Assembly: GCA_026545765.1 (NCBI GenBank) | Contig: CM048843.1 | Location: 86,739,050-86,803,049, forward strand | DNA from: Plantago major | Taxonomy: Eukaryota; Streptophyta; Magnoliopsida; Lamiales; Plantaginaceae | Direction of reading: 5' to 3' | Length of the DNA stretch: 64,000 bases | In this document: piece after piece, positions 21,772-34,779 of the stretch | How positions within the stretch are numbered: the first letter of the stretch is position 1 | Layout: the number at the start of each line of letters is the position of its first letter | Notes under the pieces: generated by a model | Told to the model about the DNA's origin: nothing | What the model saw: only the letters and a program-made list of their open reading frames with translations | Databases searched by the model: none | Translations under genes and position numbers: made by a program

Positions 21772-24218
21772 CACTACAAAAAAACACAGGGGTTTAGCGA
21801 CGGCATTATCCGTCGCTAAACCCCTGCCGATCCGTCGCTAAGGCCTTAGCGACGGATAGACGCCTGTCTTAATGACGGACGTCTCTAAGGCGAATTAGCG
21901 ACGGATTTGTATCCGTCGCTAATAGCCACGGAATTGGCGACGGATAGGGCGTTGAGCCTCCGTCGCCATTAGAGACGGATAATTATCTGTCTCTAATCGA
22001 ATTAGGGCTAGAACGCCCTAATTCGTTGTTTAGCGACGGATAATTATTCGTCGCTAAACTACTGTCTTTTTTAATTTTTTTAAAAATTATTTTATAATTT
22101 TCACCTGTTTTTTTCAACAAATATAATAGTGATATGTCACAAAGGAAAAATTGCATTAATTAACAACAACGATTCGTCCAAAAAATAAATTATCCAAAAT
22201 AAAGTCTACATATCCGAATATAAATCCAAATATCCAACAAAGTAAAAAGTAGCATAGTATCCAAAATATCACAACATCACTAAGACGAGGGGCCGGGGGT
22301 ATTCTGGCTCATATACAAGCGGCAGAGCTCTTCCATCCTCTGATTCATACGAGCCTGCTCATCCCTGAGATTTCCAATCTCGACGGAAAGTCACCGCTTC
22401 ATTCACCATCTCTGGACACCGCCTGTGTGTAAACACCACCATGTCCCTGAGATTGCTGCTGGGACACGGAGAAGCTCTGCGTCAGTGTCTCGCCATAACT
22501 ACCAAGACCATAAACCCGACCCTTGTTGTCGGGTGGGTTGACCTGTAGAAAGATCCGGTCTTGTTCTTCCACGGACAACTCCTCACCCTCGAGCAGCCTC
22601 TCCGCAATGATCCGCTCACTCTGTAATAGTCAAGTGTATCTGAATGAGCTACAATTTCATATTTAATTTATAATACACATGCATATACAACTGTAACACT
22701 TAGCAAATACACATACCGCAATAAGCTCGGACTTCTGGTCCACCCAAACGCCGTTCTTGAACTTCCCCATCTTCATTTGCTCTAGGCAAGTCTTGGGTTG
22801 GTTCAAGTTCAGCTACAAACCCCTTACGTTTCAAGTGTTCCACTACCGTTTCTGGAGGTAAAAATTGCTTATTTCTACATTTATACTGGGTGCAAGGGCA
22901 CTTCATCATCCCCCCACTCAAACAATTAGTGCGTAAGGTGCAAATGTAACGAAGGCATCAACCCCTTCCACAAAACTAGGTAAAACTCTGCCATTAACTA
23001 TCCTTTGGTACATCCATGAACGATCGGTGTTCATTGGATGATTATATAACCTGACACGTTTGAATTGATTAGATCGTATTTTTTCAACTCGATTCCCATT
23101 TCCCCATTTCTTGCATGTTATAAAGTTTTTGTCTCTTACCAAAATTCTCATTACAAATAAAGCATTCCAACACTTTAATACGAATTTATAAATTATAAAT
23201 TACATGCATTTTACGAATGTAATCACCAAATTATATCAACACACTTCATTAATTAAATTCTCATAATTTATAATCTAGTACATGTATAAATTTATCAAAT
23301 GAAACAATTGCAAATCTTAATTAACATACTTAACATACTTAAATAAAAAATACGACATATTTAACATTATACTAATTAACAATTCAAACAATTGCACATC
23401 TCAAAGTTAATTAACTAGATAGTAAACATATTAAATTAGTCTAAATTAACTAAATTTTCCAAATATTTCAAAAAGTTAGGGTTTCAAAACGAGGTACTAA
23501 ATCTTCATAATTTTACTAAATATACACCAATATCAAATTAATTAAAAGCCCAACATACTTACAAACATACTAACATTATACTAAAAATTCAAATTCACAA
23601 TCAATATATATCAATTGCACATCTCAAAGGTAAAACATTACCTAATTACCTCTAAACTAAGTACTATATACTCTCCATTTACATTCAATTGCTCAAATTA
23701 GTCCAAAGTAACAAAATCCTCAAATATAAAAAATTAGGGTTTACCTTCGAATCCGGAGAAATGAGCGGATGGAATTTGAGATTGACGGCAAAATTGACCT
23801 CCTTGATTCACGAGCTTCGAATGGACAAAATGGTTGAGATTTGGACCGGAATGGCTTTGGCCGAAATGGGGAGAAGAAAGGAAGAAGAAGAAAAAATGGG
23901 GGAGGGAAGCATTCTGCTTCCCGTAATAACCTGCAACTCTAGCGACGGATAGACTATCCGTCGCTAGAGTTGCAGTTTTCCGTTTTTTTTTTAAAAAAAA
24001 AATCTGGTCAACTAATCTAACGACGGATACGCATTTCCGTCGTTATTTAACGACGGATAGGCCTATCCGTCGTTAAATCTAACGACGGAAATGCTTATCC
24101 ATCGTTAGATCTAGCGACGGATGTTATCCGTCGCTAGAGCTAGCGATTCATCGCTAGCTAGCGACGGATAGAATCCGTCGCTAGCTTTCCGTGGCTAGAA
24201 AAAGGGTTTCTTGTAGTG
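21772..24218 (-). mobile_element. internally deleted CACTA (En/Spm) transposon
   Basis: It begins CACTACAAAAAAAC and ends TTTCTTGTAGTG, flanked by TAA on both sides (21769-21771, 24219-24221), the 3-bp CACTA duplication. The terminal 250-300 bp at each side are filled with subterminal repeats of the type TAGCGACGGAT and ATCCGTCGCTA in both directions. The 2.4-kb inside carries minus-strand transposon protein relics and AT-rich filler, so it cannot supply its own transposase. Confidence 0.9.
22285..23151 (-). pseudogene. fused CACTA protein relics (transposase-associated domain plus Ptta/En/Spm C-terminus)
   Basis: Reading down from 23151, MNTDRSWMYQRIVNGR and KCPCTQYKCRNKQFL are the Transpos_assoc (PF13963) start of a TNP2-type protein, split over two frames near 22920. 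From about 22775 a different frame reads KNGVWVDQKSELIA. After a likely intron (about 22625-22717) it continues SERIIAERLLEGEEL, DRIFLQVNPPDNKGRVYGLG and a final RMEELCRLYMSQNTPGPSS, matching the C-terminal part of plant Ptta/En/Spm proteins (Transposase_24). An internal deletion has joined two different CACTA genes. Confidence 0.7.
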
Positions 24219-24221
24219 TAA

Positions 24222-24816
24222 CTTTCTTTTTTGTTTCTAATTATAACGCGGAAAATTCTCCATTTGTTCTGTAAAAGCTTAGAAAATATATTCTTTCACC
24301 AACATGACTTTACTTCATCCGATGATACATGCAAAATTGCAATACAATTCCAAACGCATGCAACAACATAGCTGCTCAGTCAACACATGAAACAACATAG
24401 CTTGAAGAGGGCTTAAGCCCAAAATTTTGATTGAAAGAATCTCAGAAGGAGATTTTTCCCCACTGTTTACTTTTCTTCTTTAAAACTTTCAATAAGTTCC
24501 TTCTCTAATTCGAGTTAGAATTGAAAATTGAACTCATTTAAATAAAATTCATTTTTTTCCGTAAAAGTTACTTGATCAGTCGCAGTAATAATTTCCCCGT
24601 GATTAATTGTTCCGCGCAAACCTTTCCATTTCCGTTTTTGATTGAGGAACCAACACTAATACATAAGAGCAGGGGACAAATATTACACATTGGTCATTCT
24701 CAAAGTTCAAATACATTTTTTCATACATTCCGCGCGCTCAACTAATAATGCAACTACCGAATCAATGCTCTCTAGTCTGAACTACGCTTCCCGAGATTCG
24801 AACACTCGCCATTTGC
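24222..24816. other. 3' flank of the LAX2-like gene
   Basis: AT-rich sequence with no gene. It must hold the 3' UTR and poly(A) site of the minus-strand gene at 24817-29830. Confidence 0.5.
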
Positions 24817-27800
24817 TCAAAGGTGATGAAGATGATACGTGTGGTTGACTCTAGGAGACTGGGCGGGAGCAGTGGCGTTGGCGAGGTAAGGTGGCGGACC
24901 CACGGGCAATTGAGGTGGACATTGGTAGCACTTAGTGAAGAGCCCAAAAGTGTCAATCTGGTGCACAAAGTTAGTCACACTGGCCCATCCACCAAAGCCG
25001 AACCCAACAATTAGAACCCATACCACAACAAATATGTTGATTACATATGTTCCTACCCATCTCCCAAAGTACTTGGATGGTTGCTCCACTGCATTCTGTT
25101 CACAACATAAATCAGCTTAAATTCATTTTCTGATCCGTAAACGATACACATTTTTGTTAACGACAGAGTAAAATTGAATTAATTTCATGTTATCGCGATA
25201 ATTCACGTAATCGTAAACAAGTAAAATGTGATGGAGAAAATATTCTAATGTTCAGACAGAATGATGTTAAATGAGAAAAAGATTGATTAAAGCTATGCCT
25301 GTAGTACAAAGATTCCTGACTAACAGTGTATTCCAAGCAAGTATAAACAAAGTAAAAGTATGATATGCTTTAATGATTGGCCTTGAGATTTATTTTTATC
25401 TGTGCAAGTTTTGTACTTGAGAAAATTAATGATTGGAACCAATACTGTTAAATTGTTCTGTTTTAAGTACAAATTGAATAGTTTTTTTAATTGTGTGTAT
25501 TGTATGTATGTATGCAGTGTGTACCTCTCTTGCTGGAGCTGATTTGAATGTGAACATATGAGCCAAAGCCGGGATGATGTAGACGGTGAAGCTGACAAGA
25601 AGCGACCCGACGGTTGAGTTGATGGGGCCGAAGAATGGGAAGATAATGGCCAAGAACCATATTGGTACCACGACTGGCAACCTTGCTGCAGCCCTCTTGC
25701 ACATGCTCTTGCATTCGTGCATCCCTATCGCCTTCTCCCACACAAAGTATAGTGGTGTACATGCGAACCCAAATGTTATAAACTGCACGAAAGTAACATT
25801 ACTTTGTTAGTCGAATGCCATTCTTTCGTACTAGTAATTTCTACCATGTATCATCAATGAACGGAATTTATCAATACCAACGGCTTTAAAGATGACCTAA
25901 CCTAGAATTAGGCTCGCCTTTAGTGCGATCCAACCTAACCCTTCCCGCCCCCAAAAATTTCAAATTCCCCTCTTAATCCAAGCATGCCCATCTATTCTAA
26001 GATAAGTGATGTAGTGGTCAAATTGGTATATTGTCGCGAAACACTAGTTGATAAATTGATTAGCAACTAGTCCACCTAGGCCATGGTCTTCACTAGTTGG
26101 CGAAGTATATTCAAGTTAGTATACGTAACGTATCACAATTTTTAAAAGTACGAAATCGTGCCTGATGGATGAGCATCAAAATGACAGCCATGTCCTTGAA
26201 GGGTGATCTTGGGAGGAGGGAGAAAGCATTGGAGTGATTAAGAAGCAAGTCTCCAAAGGCCCAGTAAGTAGCTGAGGCAGATGGCAGGGTCAATGTCAGA
26301 ACATAGAGGGTAGCCCACAAGTAAATGGCCTTGAACTTCTGTGGCTTCCACATAGCATGCATGACCTCTCTGCCCAACAAAAAAAAAAAAAAATCCATTA
26401 TTTGAACATTGTAACACACATTTTAGATGTAATAAACCCTTTTCAACTACCTTTATTCATAAGAAAGTGATTCAAAGAAGCATTCAATTCATGTTTTACA
26501 GACTCATTCAAAGTTTTGCAGTTGCAGATACATGAAAAAGAGCAAAAGTAGTAGTCTGTAAAAAGCTTGACAACCTAAAAGCTGCATTCTTTATGGCCTA
26601 AAGATGAATATACCAATTAACCTCATTATCTTGCTAAGTCTAAAAGCTAAAGACTGGTAGAGATAGGAGTTTCTGAATCGAACATAGTTCAAGATTGGCT
26701 TCTTTACGTATTTACATTATCGAGTGAGTCGATCTCAATTCTTAACTCTTAACGAGTTGAGATGAGTATTCGTTAATGCTCGACTCGTATAACATAACTA
26801 GTTTTGGAGCGTAAATTTGGCCAATCAAATGTGCAATTTTTTTCAAAGAAAATATTGAAATATTAATCTGGTTGAAAAGAAATTGCCAAAATTGAATTTT
26901 GCTCCAAAATTTGAACCATAGAGCAATGTAATGGTGATCCATAAGACTCAGTTGAGTAGGGATTGGAACTTCTAAACCGAACATAGTACGAGATCGACTT
27001 CATTTTACATTATCGAGCCTCAACGAGTCAATCTCAAGCCTTAACTAGTCGAGCTAAATATTCGTCATGCTCGACTTGCATAACATAACTAGTTTTAAAG
27101 CGTAAAAAAACATATTTTTTCTGAAAGAAAATCTTGACAAGATCTCAAAAATCGAACTTGTGATCAATAGGGCAATGCAATGATGATTCATGTTACTATT
27201 AGGGCCTGCTATAAAAAGCTCATAAATCATAATAGGAAAAACTGGTGGGTCAAGAATTAATAGTCCAATGAGAAAAGGTCAGCCCAGCTCACTGCTCTAA
27301 TACAGAGGAAAAAAGAACAAGGAATACTGTAAAAAGTGGATGGGAGAAAGAGCTGTGCCTTTCCCAAAATAGTAAAAATGGAGCTTTTCAAGAAAGTGTC
27401 ACTTTTTGCCCTTAGCACGCCTATGAAGGGCATTCTTGGAAACCCAAATTTCCATTTCTCAAAAATTTCCAAGAAAACGACTTGTCACACAACATTTTAG
27501 CTCCAAAAGGAAGATACAAAAATTTGTCATTTAGATTTCTTTGCCAGGCTTGTCTGCTTGAGCCAAGCCCAAGTCATTTTCATATGGTTTTAATTTGAAT
27601 TTACCATATTGCCCTTTAGACAAAGACATAACATGGAAAATTAAATAATGAAGACAAGTTTAAGGATGTCTTACACTGTAACAGCATGTCCTCCAAATGT
27701 GTAGAGAATGTTTGTGGCTCCTGTGAAATATAACACCATTGTTTTTGGACCTGTGTGCTTTACTTCAGCCACCTGTGAATAATCAAGACACTAATTATGA

Positions 27801-29830
27801 TTAATAATGTCTAATGATCAATCTAATTAATCATATCTTTAAAGAAATGGCATTACAAAAGACATCTTTGACTAGAAAACTAGAAGGTTTGAATTGAATC
27901 CAAGGTTGTTTAGCTAGATTGATGTGGTACATGGACTCACATGTTGACAACTATAATCCTAGATTAGGGTCATAATAATGCAATGAGCTCCCATGTGAAC
28001 TAGCAAATATAGAATCATCAGATAAGGTGATTGTGAACGATCAATTTGTGCCAACCACCATGTTTATACCATTCTTGAATACATTGATAGTTTCTACTAC
28101 TCAAGTGCTAGAGGACTTTGTAATCATGAAAGATAGTAGTAAAGTGTCCTTATGTGATTGCCTTTATATTTCCTAATCCAAATTATACAAGCAAAGATTT
28201 TGACTCTAAATTCCCCAGTCTAAAAAGTGAGTGCAACAAGCATTCATCTAAGACTATGTCAACAATATGTCCCAAGTGTACATTTCTTTATCTACCCAAG
28301 TCCCAATTAACTAACATCATGCCGTTTGTTTCGGAGTCCGATTATCATAAGAAGGTCGATCTGAGTTCGAAACCAAGGGATGAAAAGCAGATAGTAATTA
28401 GTAAGTACCTGGCCATGGAGTATGGATGCAATGGTGAGGTACCAAGCAGTGTAAGTGGTCATAATGAGTCCAAGAAAAGACCACATTCTGTAATTGTGGA
28501 ACGAAGGGATGAACACTGTTGTTGCACAACATGCCCCAAAGATGTATGTCCAAGTTCTCTTGTCCAAATGGTCATTTATGTAATATATATTGCTGCAATC
28601 AAAACATAAATTAATTAGTAACTCTTCTGCAAATTTCAACCACCCTTACATTATTCCAATTTGCACATGAAGAAGTCCATTGAATCCATTCCTATATTAA
28701 CACACAGAAGCACGCGTGCATATCGACGAAGTGCAACTCAATTGGTAATATAATTTACGTTCCAGCCAATAGGATTGAGTACACGAGAACCATTATCGAT
28801 TCTCAAAACACACATATGTTTCTTAAACATTCCAAACGGCCTTCTATGTTTTCGAAAGGGTACATGAATATTTAAGAAACATAGTAGTAAAATCTAGTAG
28901 TAGAACAAAGTAGGGGTTAAGATACCTTGCACAGGCAATGAGCTGAATGACAGATCCAAACAGAAGAAATGTGCAGTTAAATGCCAAACCCACGTTCCTC
29001 CAGTGTTTTCCAAGGAGTCCATCAAGCACTTCAAACCACTATTTTAACACCAAAATTAACAACATAATAATAATTAATCCATGATTAGTTATGCAACATT
29101 GAACATGTACAATAAATCCAGAATGCCCATGTGAGTTTGTGGCACAAATGTTGTCCTATTATCCTCAAAATCTTGCATTGTCTTGTCTAATTATTAAATA
29201 ATTACCACTAACAAGCTATAAAACCGCCTTGGATGTCATTTAACCGACCCAGCTAGTCGATTATGGGACTAAAGGTAAACCAGCTTTACACTTAACGTTA
29301 AGTGTAAAAACAGTTTTTCACGATACTTTATATTTAAACTTTAAAGTATCTACCTGAATGACATGGTTCCTGAAATCAACTTTCTCCCTTTCTTTCCTGG
29401 TTCTGTACTCAACATACAGAATGCTGATCAAATAAGCTGTCCAGCTTCCCATCAGGCCATAAAACAGCTGAAACGTAATTCCAGACGCCATTCCGAGTTG
29501 CGAAAACGAGTACGGCAGTGTCAATAGCACTTGCGCCACCTGAAGAAAATAAAAGTTAGTTTCACAACTCACCACATTATACACAATCAGAACGAACTAA
29601 TGAACTGATTGAACAGACGTGAAATCTAGTTATTTATATTAATTAATCCTCCCGTACGAACGAACCTGGTTGGAGGCGCAACTGAACCAGGCGTCGTAAA
29701 CGGAGCCACCGTGCCAGAAGAAGTTGGAGATTTTGGACTTGACACCAGCCGGCTTACCACCTTCCGTTTCCATTTCGACATAGTTTCCGACAATTACAGT
29801 CTCTGCCACTTTGTCCGTGGAAGAATCCAT
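24817..29830 (-). CDS. LAX2: auxin influx carrier, LAX2-like
   Basis: Eight exons on the minus strand: 29830-29666, 29539-29354, 29038-28926, 28592-28409, 27772-27675, 26369-26162, 25782-25525, 25095-24817. They add up to 496 residues plus stop with all phases matching. The protein belongs to the AUX1/LAX branch of the amino acid/auxin permeases, proton-driven importers of IAA in the plasma membrane. Landmarks are FWHGGSVYDAWFSCASNQVAQ, FNCTFLLFGSVIQLIACASN, FTGATNILYTFGGHAVTVE, ACTPLYFVWEKAIGMHE and the closing DTFGLFTKCYQCPP, with about ten to eleven hydrophobic segments. The N-terminus (TVIVGNYVEME) and KSMCKRAAARLPVV point to LAX2 rather than AUX1. In Arabidopsis LAX2 acts in leaf vein patterning. 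All splice sites are GT-AG except intron 6, which starts GC at 26161-26160. The ATG at 29830 is the first in frame. Confidence 0.96.
26657..27240 (-). repeat. tandem duplication of about 300 bp inside LAX2 intron 5
   Basis: Units 26657-26956 and 26957-27240 share AACATAGT.C.AGAT, ACATTATCGAG, CTCGACT.G.ATAACATAAC and TAGTTTT.AAGCGTAAA landmarks, by eye 75-80 percent alike. They lie wholly within the 1.3-kb intron (27674-26370) and do not touch splice sites. Confidence 0.75.
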
Positions 29831-29960
29831 TTTTTGATTGATCAATTTAAGACCTGCTAGCTAAGCTAAGCTAGTGTGTGTTTCTTGAAGTGATGTTTTG
29901 TAGTTTTAATGTAACATGAAAGGACTTTTTTTGAGTGACAAGAAATGAAATTTGTGTGTG

Positions 29961-29971
29961 TATTTATATAG
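29961..29971 (-). promoter_or_regulatory. TATA box of the LAX2-like gene
   Basis: The minus strand reads CTATATAAATA about 130 bases before the ATG, giving a 5' UTR of roughly 100 bases. Confidence 0.6.
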
Positions 29972-32900
29972 AATTATTTATACAAAAAAGGGCTAGGGTA
30001 GAGTGGGGGTGCCTAAAGGGGTGGGGTGAAGAAGGGAATAATACTAGAGAAGAGCGATTTTGGGAAGGGCACAAATCCGCTTTTGGCCTTGTGAAAATTT
30101 AGGAAATTTGATTAATTAGAACAAATCATGTCTTTGTCTTCTAGTACTAACCTAAATTGATTGTGTTTAGGAGTTTGATTAGTTCTTTAATTGGTAATTA
30201 TGTGAGCGTGAGAGTTTGTCCGCACGAGTGGGGTTTTTATGCTCCCAATACTAATAGAAATATAAACTTGTATATGGTGTGGGGTGAAGTATGTGATTTG
30301 ATATTAAACTATCTTATCTTGTGATTTAGGCTACTTCTTCCGTCACAAACTCATTCGATTCGATTCATTTCTTGAATTCGTTTTATCTACTGATTGATTC
30401 GATTCTCTTGCAGAAGAAGAAGCCTTAGTTGGTGATTAAGAAATTGAATTGTCTAGTGCGACTAGGGTAGGCTGGTTTGACTATCATTGTTAAGAAGAAT
30501 GCCAAAAAGAACTTGTCTGGTTTTAATTCAACTATTGGATCGGAATAATTCTAACTTCAACTTCTTTTCTAACTTAGTTGGTTTTCATCAAACAAATTAG
30601 AACCATAAAATTTAAAACACTATACTCTTGATATGCTTATTTTGATCGTTGTGCCATCATCAACTTAATCCTAATACATGCCTAATACTTAGATGGGTGA
30701 GTATGCTAGTTGAACTTTGAGTGTACCTTAGTAGTAGGATAATGTGGATGGACAAAAAATGCATTTCTCTAAGACCTACTTCATCTCAGTTAGTTCGGTG
30801 TGTCGTGGTTCGTGAGTCAATGTGCCGGTGAAGATTCAACTCAAGGTTTACATGCATGGTTCCATTGCACCATTGTTCCCTGTCAAATTGTCTCTGTGGT
30901 CCTCTTAGCTTGTCAATAAGTTTGAATTAACTTATGTTCAAGGAGCAATGAAAAATAGTCGCACGAGGTGATTTGTCCTTGTAGGCACTGCCAACAGATC
31001 TTATATAAGTGTGATCTCATTTGGTTTACTTCTCATGAGACGCTCATCTGAGATTCTTACTAAGTCCCCATGATATACTCATATATGCTTAATGAATTGT
31101 AAATGTATAGGAGACAAGAGCATGCAAGAAAATAGAGTGAAAAAATAGAAAGGAAAAAGAAAAAAAAAATACTATGTTCATATAGATGCTTTGTTTTTTT
31201 TCTTCCTTGCACAATTTACCATTCATGCGGAGTTGTTATAATATCGTTTACACTGCATCTTAACCTATATTACAAAAGTAAATGAAACGGTTATTCTGGA
31301 ACGGAGTAACTATAAGAAAGGAGGTATGAATGAAATGAGTGTAAGAAATAATGATAAAGTAGACCAAATGATTGAAGCAAAACGGGCGTGGTCGCTTTAC
31401 GAGTAGAAGAAAGTTGCTTTACTCACATGGCCTTTGGTTGTAAAACTAAAACTACGAAATAAGTGGGCTCAAGAATCTATCACGAAAGCCCAAAGTCCCA
31501 AAAGTCACCAAATGGAACTTGCTTCAATTGAGATTTTTTTACCTGTTTGATGCAACTTTAGGAAACACCATTCAATTATATATTTTACACTTCATACGAT
31601 TTCAAGAATTTGCTTCTATTACCAATTACCAAAGTGCTAGCTAGCTAGATAGCTAAATTCCAAATTGTAGGAGTATTTGCTTATGATAAGTTCAAGCATT
31701 TAGGTTCTAATGACTTCAATTATACGTCATTAGCCCGTCATAATCCTTGGACAAAAAAGTGGAGGGACTTCAAACTTTTGAATGCTCTATTTTTGTGAAC
31801 AAATGTTTAGTGCGAGTTTGACAAACACGAGGTGATAAGGTAATTCCATATGAACATACAACTTGTTTTTTAAACAACTATGCATAGTAATTTTTACAAT
31901 TTAGTCACATGATTAGTCACCTTATTGACGTTCATCAAACATATTTATTATAGTCAAACCATCTTATTTTGATCAAATAAGGTAGAAACATCTTAGTAGT
32001 CTATAGTTCATTGGTAGACTATGCTCGTCTAAGAATTTTCACTGATCAGAATCGTGCCAAACACATCGTTGGTAAAAATAAATGTCATAAACTTCATTTC
32101 ATTTTTGCAAAGATAGAAGATGAAAATAAGGAACTTAAGGACTCTATCTAATCTTCAACAGTCAACCATGTACTCTTTTTCCTTCAATCGATTTGCAGCT
32201 TCAATCCCCTCATTTTCATGTTCTTCTCGTTCCACTCTTCTTTCTTTCTTTGATTTACAAACAACTCTTTCCTTATTATATTTCGACCCCTATTCTTTCT
32301 TCATTTTTCATAGTATAAAATAAGTTATTGTAACTGCACTTAAAATGGGGGTATTTCTACTAACACTATCTTTTTACGGCACTTACACCATAGTAAAGAT
32401 CAAGAAGAACAGAAATGGTCTCTACTCGGTTAATACTAAATGTATTTTCCGAACTTATCAAAGTCTTGTGAACTGTAGCACTCTAATATGAGTAATATCC
32501 GATCAATATTCCTTTCAACATTAAACTGGCCAAGGGAACTATAATTCGAAATCGAACATGTGACAGCATATTATATGATGACTGTTCATTCCTCATGCCA
32601 TGATTCAGAGCAAGATGAACCCCTTATATTGTAGCAGCAACAGGAATAATTAAAAACAACAGCTTTAGGCAATAATGAAAATGACAATGTATGGAATGAA
32701 AAAATCAGGCTTGAAAAGGGTGTCGTGGTACATTAAAACATATTGAGTGAAATAATTTGTTGGAGCAATCATGTTTGTTGGTTCTGTAATAACAGTACAT
32801 TTGCTTTTGTAAGTATAATGTAATGTCACATACATATAGTTAAGGGCAATTATTTGGGACCTGAAATATTCCCAGTACAATGTGTCCCCTTTGACTGAGT

Positions 32901-33412
32901 TTGCTGCAGAGTGAAGGCTGATGGATCATTCTCTTTTTCCTGCACAACATTAGGAATGTTTGTAGCATGACATCTTTTCTTCTTATCTTTATAGCCTTAG
33001 CTTGGTCCCTTCTCTAATTTGAATGTTTCGAATGCGTTTCTACACATGCTTGTTGAAATTACGAACGCGCTGCAAATTTTCAAATAGAATCCAATGAGAT
33101 TGGTGTCGAAGTGTCGATCATACATGGATCTACTCGAGGGTCCATTCAAGATCCACCCGAGGAGGAACCAACGCGAGCTATATGGAATTATCACTTGGAG
33201 ACTAACTTGAGACCAAGCCATACTTGAATGTCATACTCAGGGATGGCAATTGGGCCCACCTGAACCGTCCATGGCCCAAGTTAGCCCAATTTTTCGTGCT
33301 TCGTCCCGCCCAAAACAGGGAGTCATGAAACCTGGCTTGACCATTGACATCTCTAATAAGACCTTTGCTGGATGGCATTGGCCTTCCGAGGAAATTAAAG
33401 GGTACCACAACA
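29972..33412. other. intergenic region without recognisable gene
   Basis: The first kilobase is probably the promoter of the LAX2-like gene. The rest is AT-rich with only short, motif-free frames. Around 31300 the sequence TTCTGGAACGGAGTA looks like a lone Stowaway end. I see no RNA gene. Confidence 0.5.
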
Positions 33413-33652
33413 ACACACGTTATCAAAACCGACTAAGCCCTACTGTGAATACATGTGGATTTAATGACACCTTATAATCTTTTCATATTAGGTTATTATT
33501 AGGAAGGGGAATGATCATATGTATGCCAGTATACACATTATCAAAACCGACTAAACCCTACTGTGAATACATGTTGATTTAATGAAACCTTATAATCTTT
33601 TCATATTAGGTTATCACTAAGGGAAGGGGAATGATCTTATGTATGACAGTAT
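33413..33652. repeat. perfectly spaced 120-bp tandem duplication
   Basis: Units 33413-33532 and 33533-33652 share TATCAAAACCGACTAA, CCCTACTGTGAATACATG and CATATTAGGTTAT with about ten differences. A CACTA element begins ten bases after the second unit. Confidence 0.9.
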
Positions 33653-33661
33653 AAGTTAGAT

Positions 33662-34732
33662 CACTACAAGAAAACTGTGAAATAGCGACGGATAATATAG
33701 CGACGAATCGGTACATTTTAGAGACGGAAATTTATCCGTCTCTAATTTAGAGACGGATATCCGTCTCTAATTACGTTGACCCAAAAAAATAAAAAATAAA
33801 AATGAAAATTTAGCGACAAATAGGTTTATCCGTCGCTAAATTCCGCAGAAACCCTAATATATAACCCTTCCTCTTCCTCCCATCACTCACAATTACTTCT
33901 CTCCTTCCTCCCACCACTCCACCACCACCACCACCACCACCACTCGCCTCTCCACCACTCGCCTCTCCCACCACCACCTCACCACTGCCACCACCACCAC
34001 CACCACCTCCCCACTTCCACCACCACCACTCCACCTCCCATCCACCACCACAGCACCACCTGCATCACCAACCTACCACCACAGCACCACCTCCAGATCC
34101 AAACCACCGTTCTTCCACCTCCAGATCCAAACCACCATCATTCCACCCACAAAGCCAGATCCGAGGAAGAAGAAGAAGAGGACTGCTGTAAGCCAAGACG
34201 GATCATCTCCGATCCAACTCCATCATCGTCATCAAGCTCCGATCTGCTCCGATTCACCTCCGATCCTCGAGATCCACCTCCAACAGTGGTTGTTTAAAAA
34301 ATCATCGATTTATTGTATAAAATTATCGATTTATTGTATCATTGTCGGTTTATCCATATTGAATATTGTATATCTGCAGATTAAAAATAAAAAATTAATT
34401 CGGGATTAAAATAAAAATATAAAAAATATAAAATAACACCTAATTAGCGACGGATAGTTCTACCCGTCGCTATTCTGGACAGAATTTTCGAATAAAAAAA
34501 AATGAAAAATTACCTTAGTATAGACGGATAACTATCCGTCACAAAAAGGTCAACGAAATTATTCGTTGCTAAATCCGTTACTATTTAGCGACGGATAGGT
34601 TATCCGTCGGTAGAACATTTGTGACGGGCTTATTATTTGTCGCTAAATCCGTCACTACGGATTTAGCGATGAATCGGTCACTGTTTAGCGACGGATAAAT
34701 CCGTCGCTAAACAACTATTTTTTTTTTTAGTG
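33662..34732. mobile_element. short non-autonomous CACTA element
   Basis: It starts CACTACAAGAAAAC at 33662 and ends TTTTTTAGTG at 34732, flanked by GAT on both sides (33659-33661 and 34733-34735). The subterminal zones carry the same GCGACGGAT/ATCCGTCGC repeats as the other two CACTA elements. The centre is C-rich with (CCA)n runs (33900-34060) and has no transposase. That part may be a captured leader or gene fragment. Confidence 0.85.
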
Positions 34733-34779
34733 GATAATGTTTAAACAAAATTTCAGCCAAGGGATACCAATTAATAACG

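Noticed and set aside
28154-28609. Plus-strand frame of 151 codons
   Set aside because: It lies across LAX2 intron 4 and exon 4 on the opposite strand and has no family features.
31270-31340. Possible complete Stowaway element
   Set aside because: Only one end (TTCTGGAACGGAGTA) is visible and no matching partner was found.
33810-34034. Minus-strand glycine-rich frame
   Set aside because: It is the complement of a (CCA)n-rich stretch inside a CACTA element.
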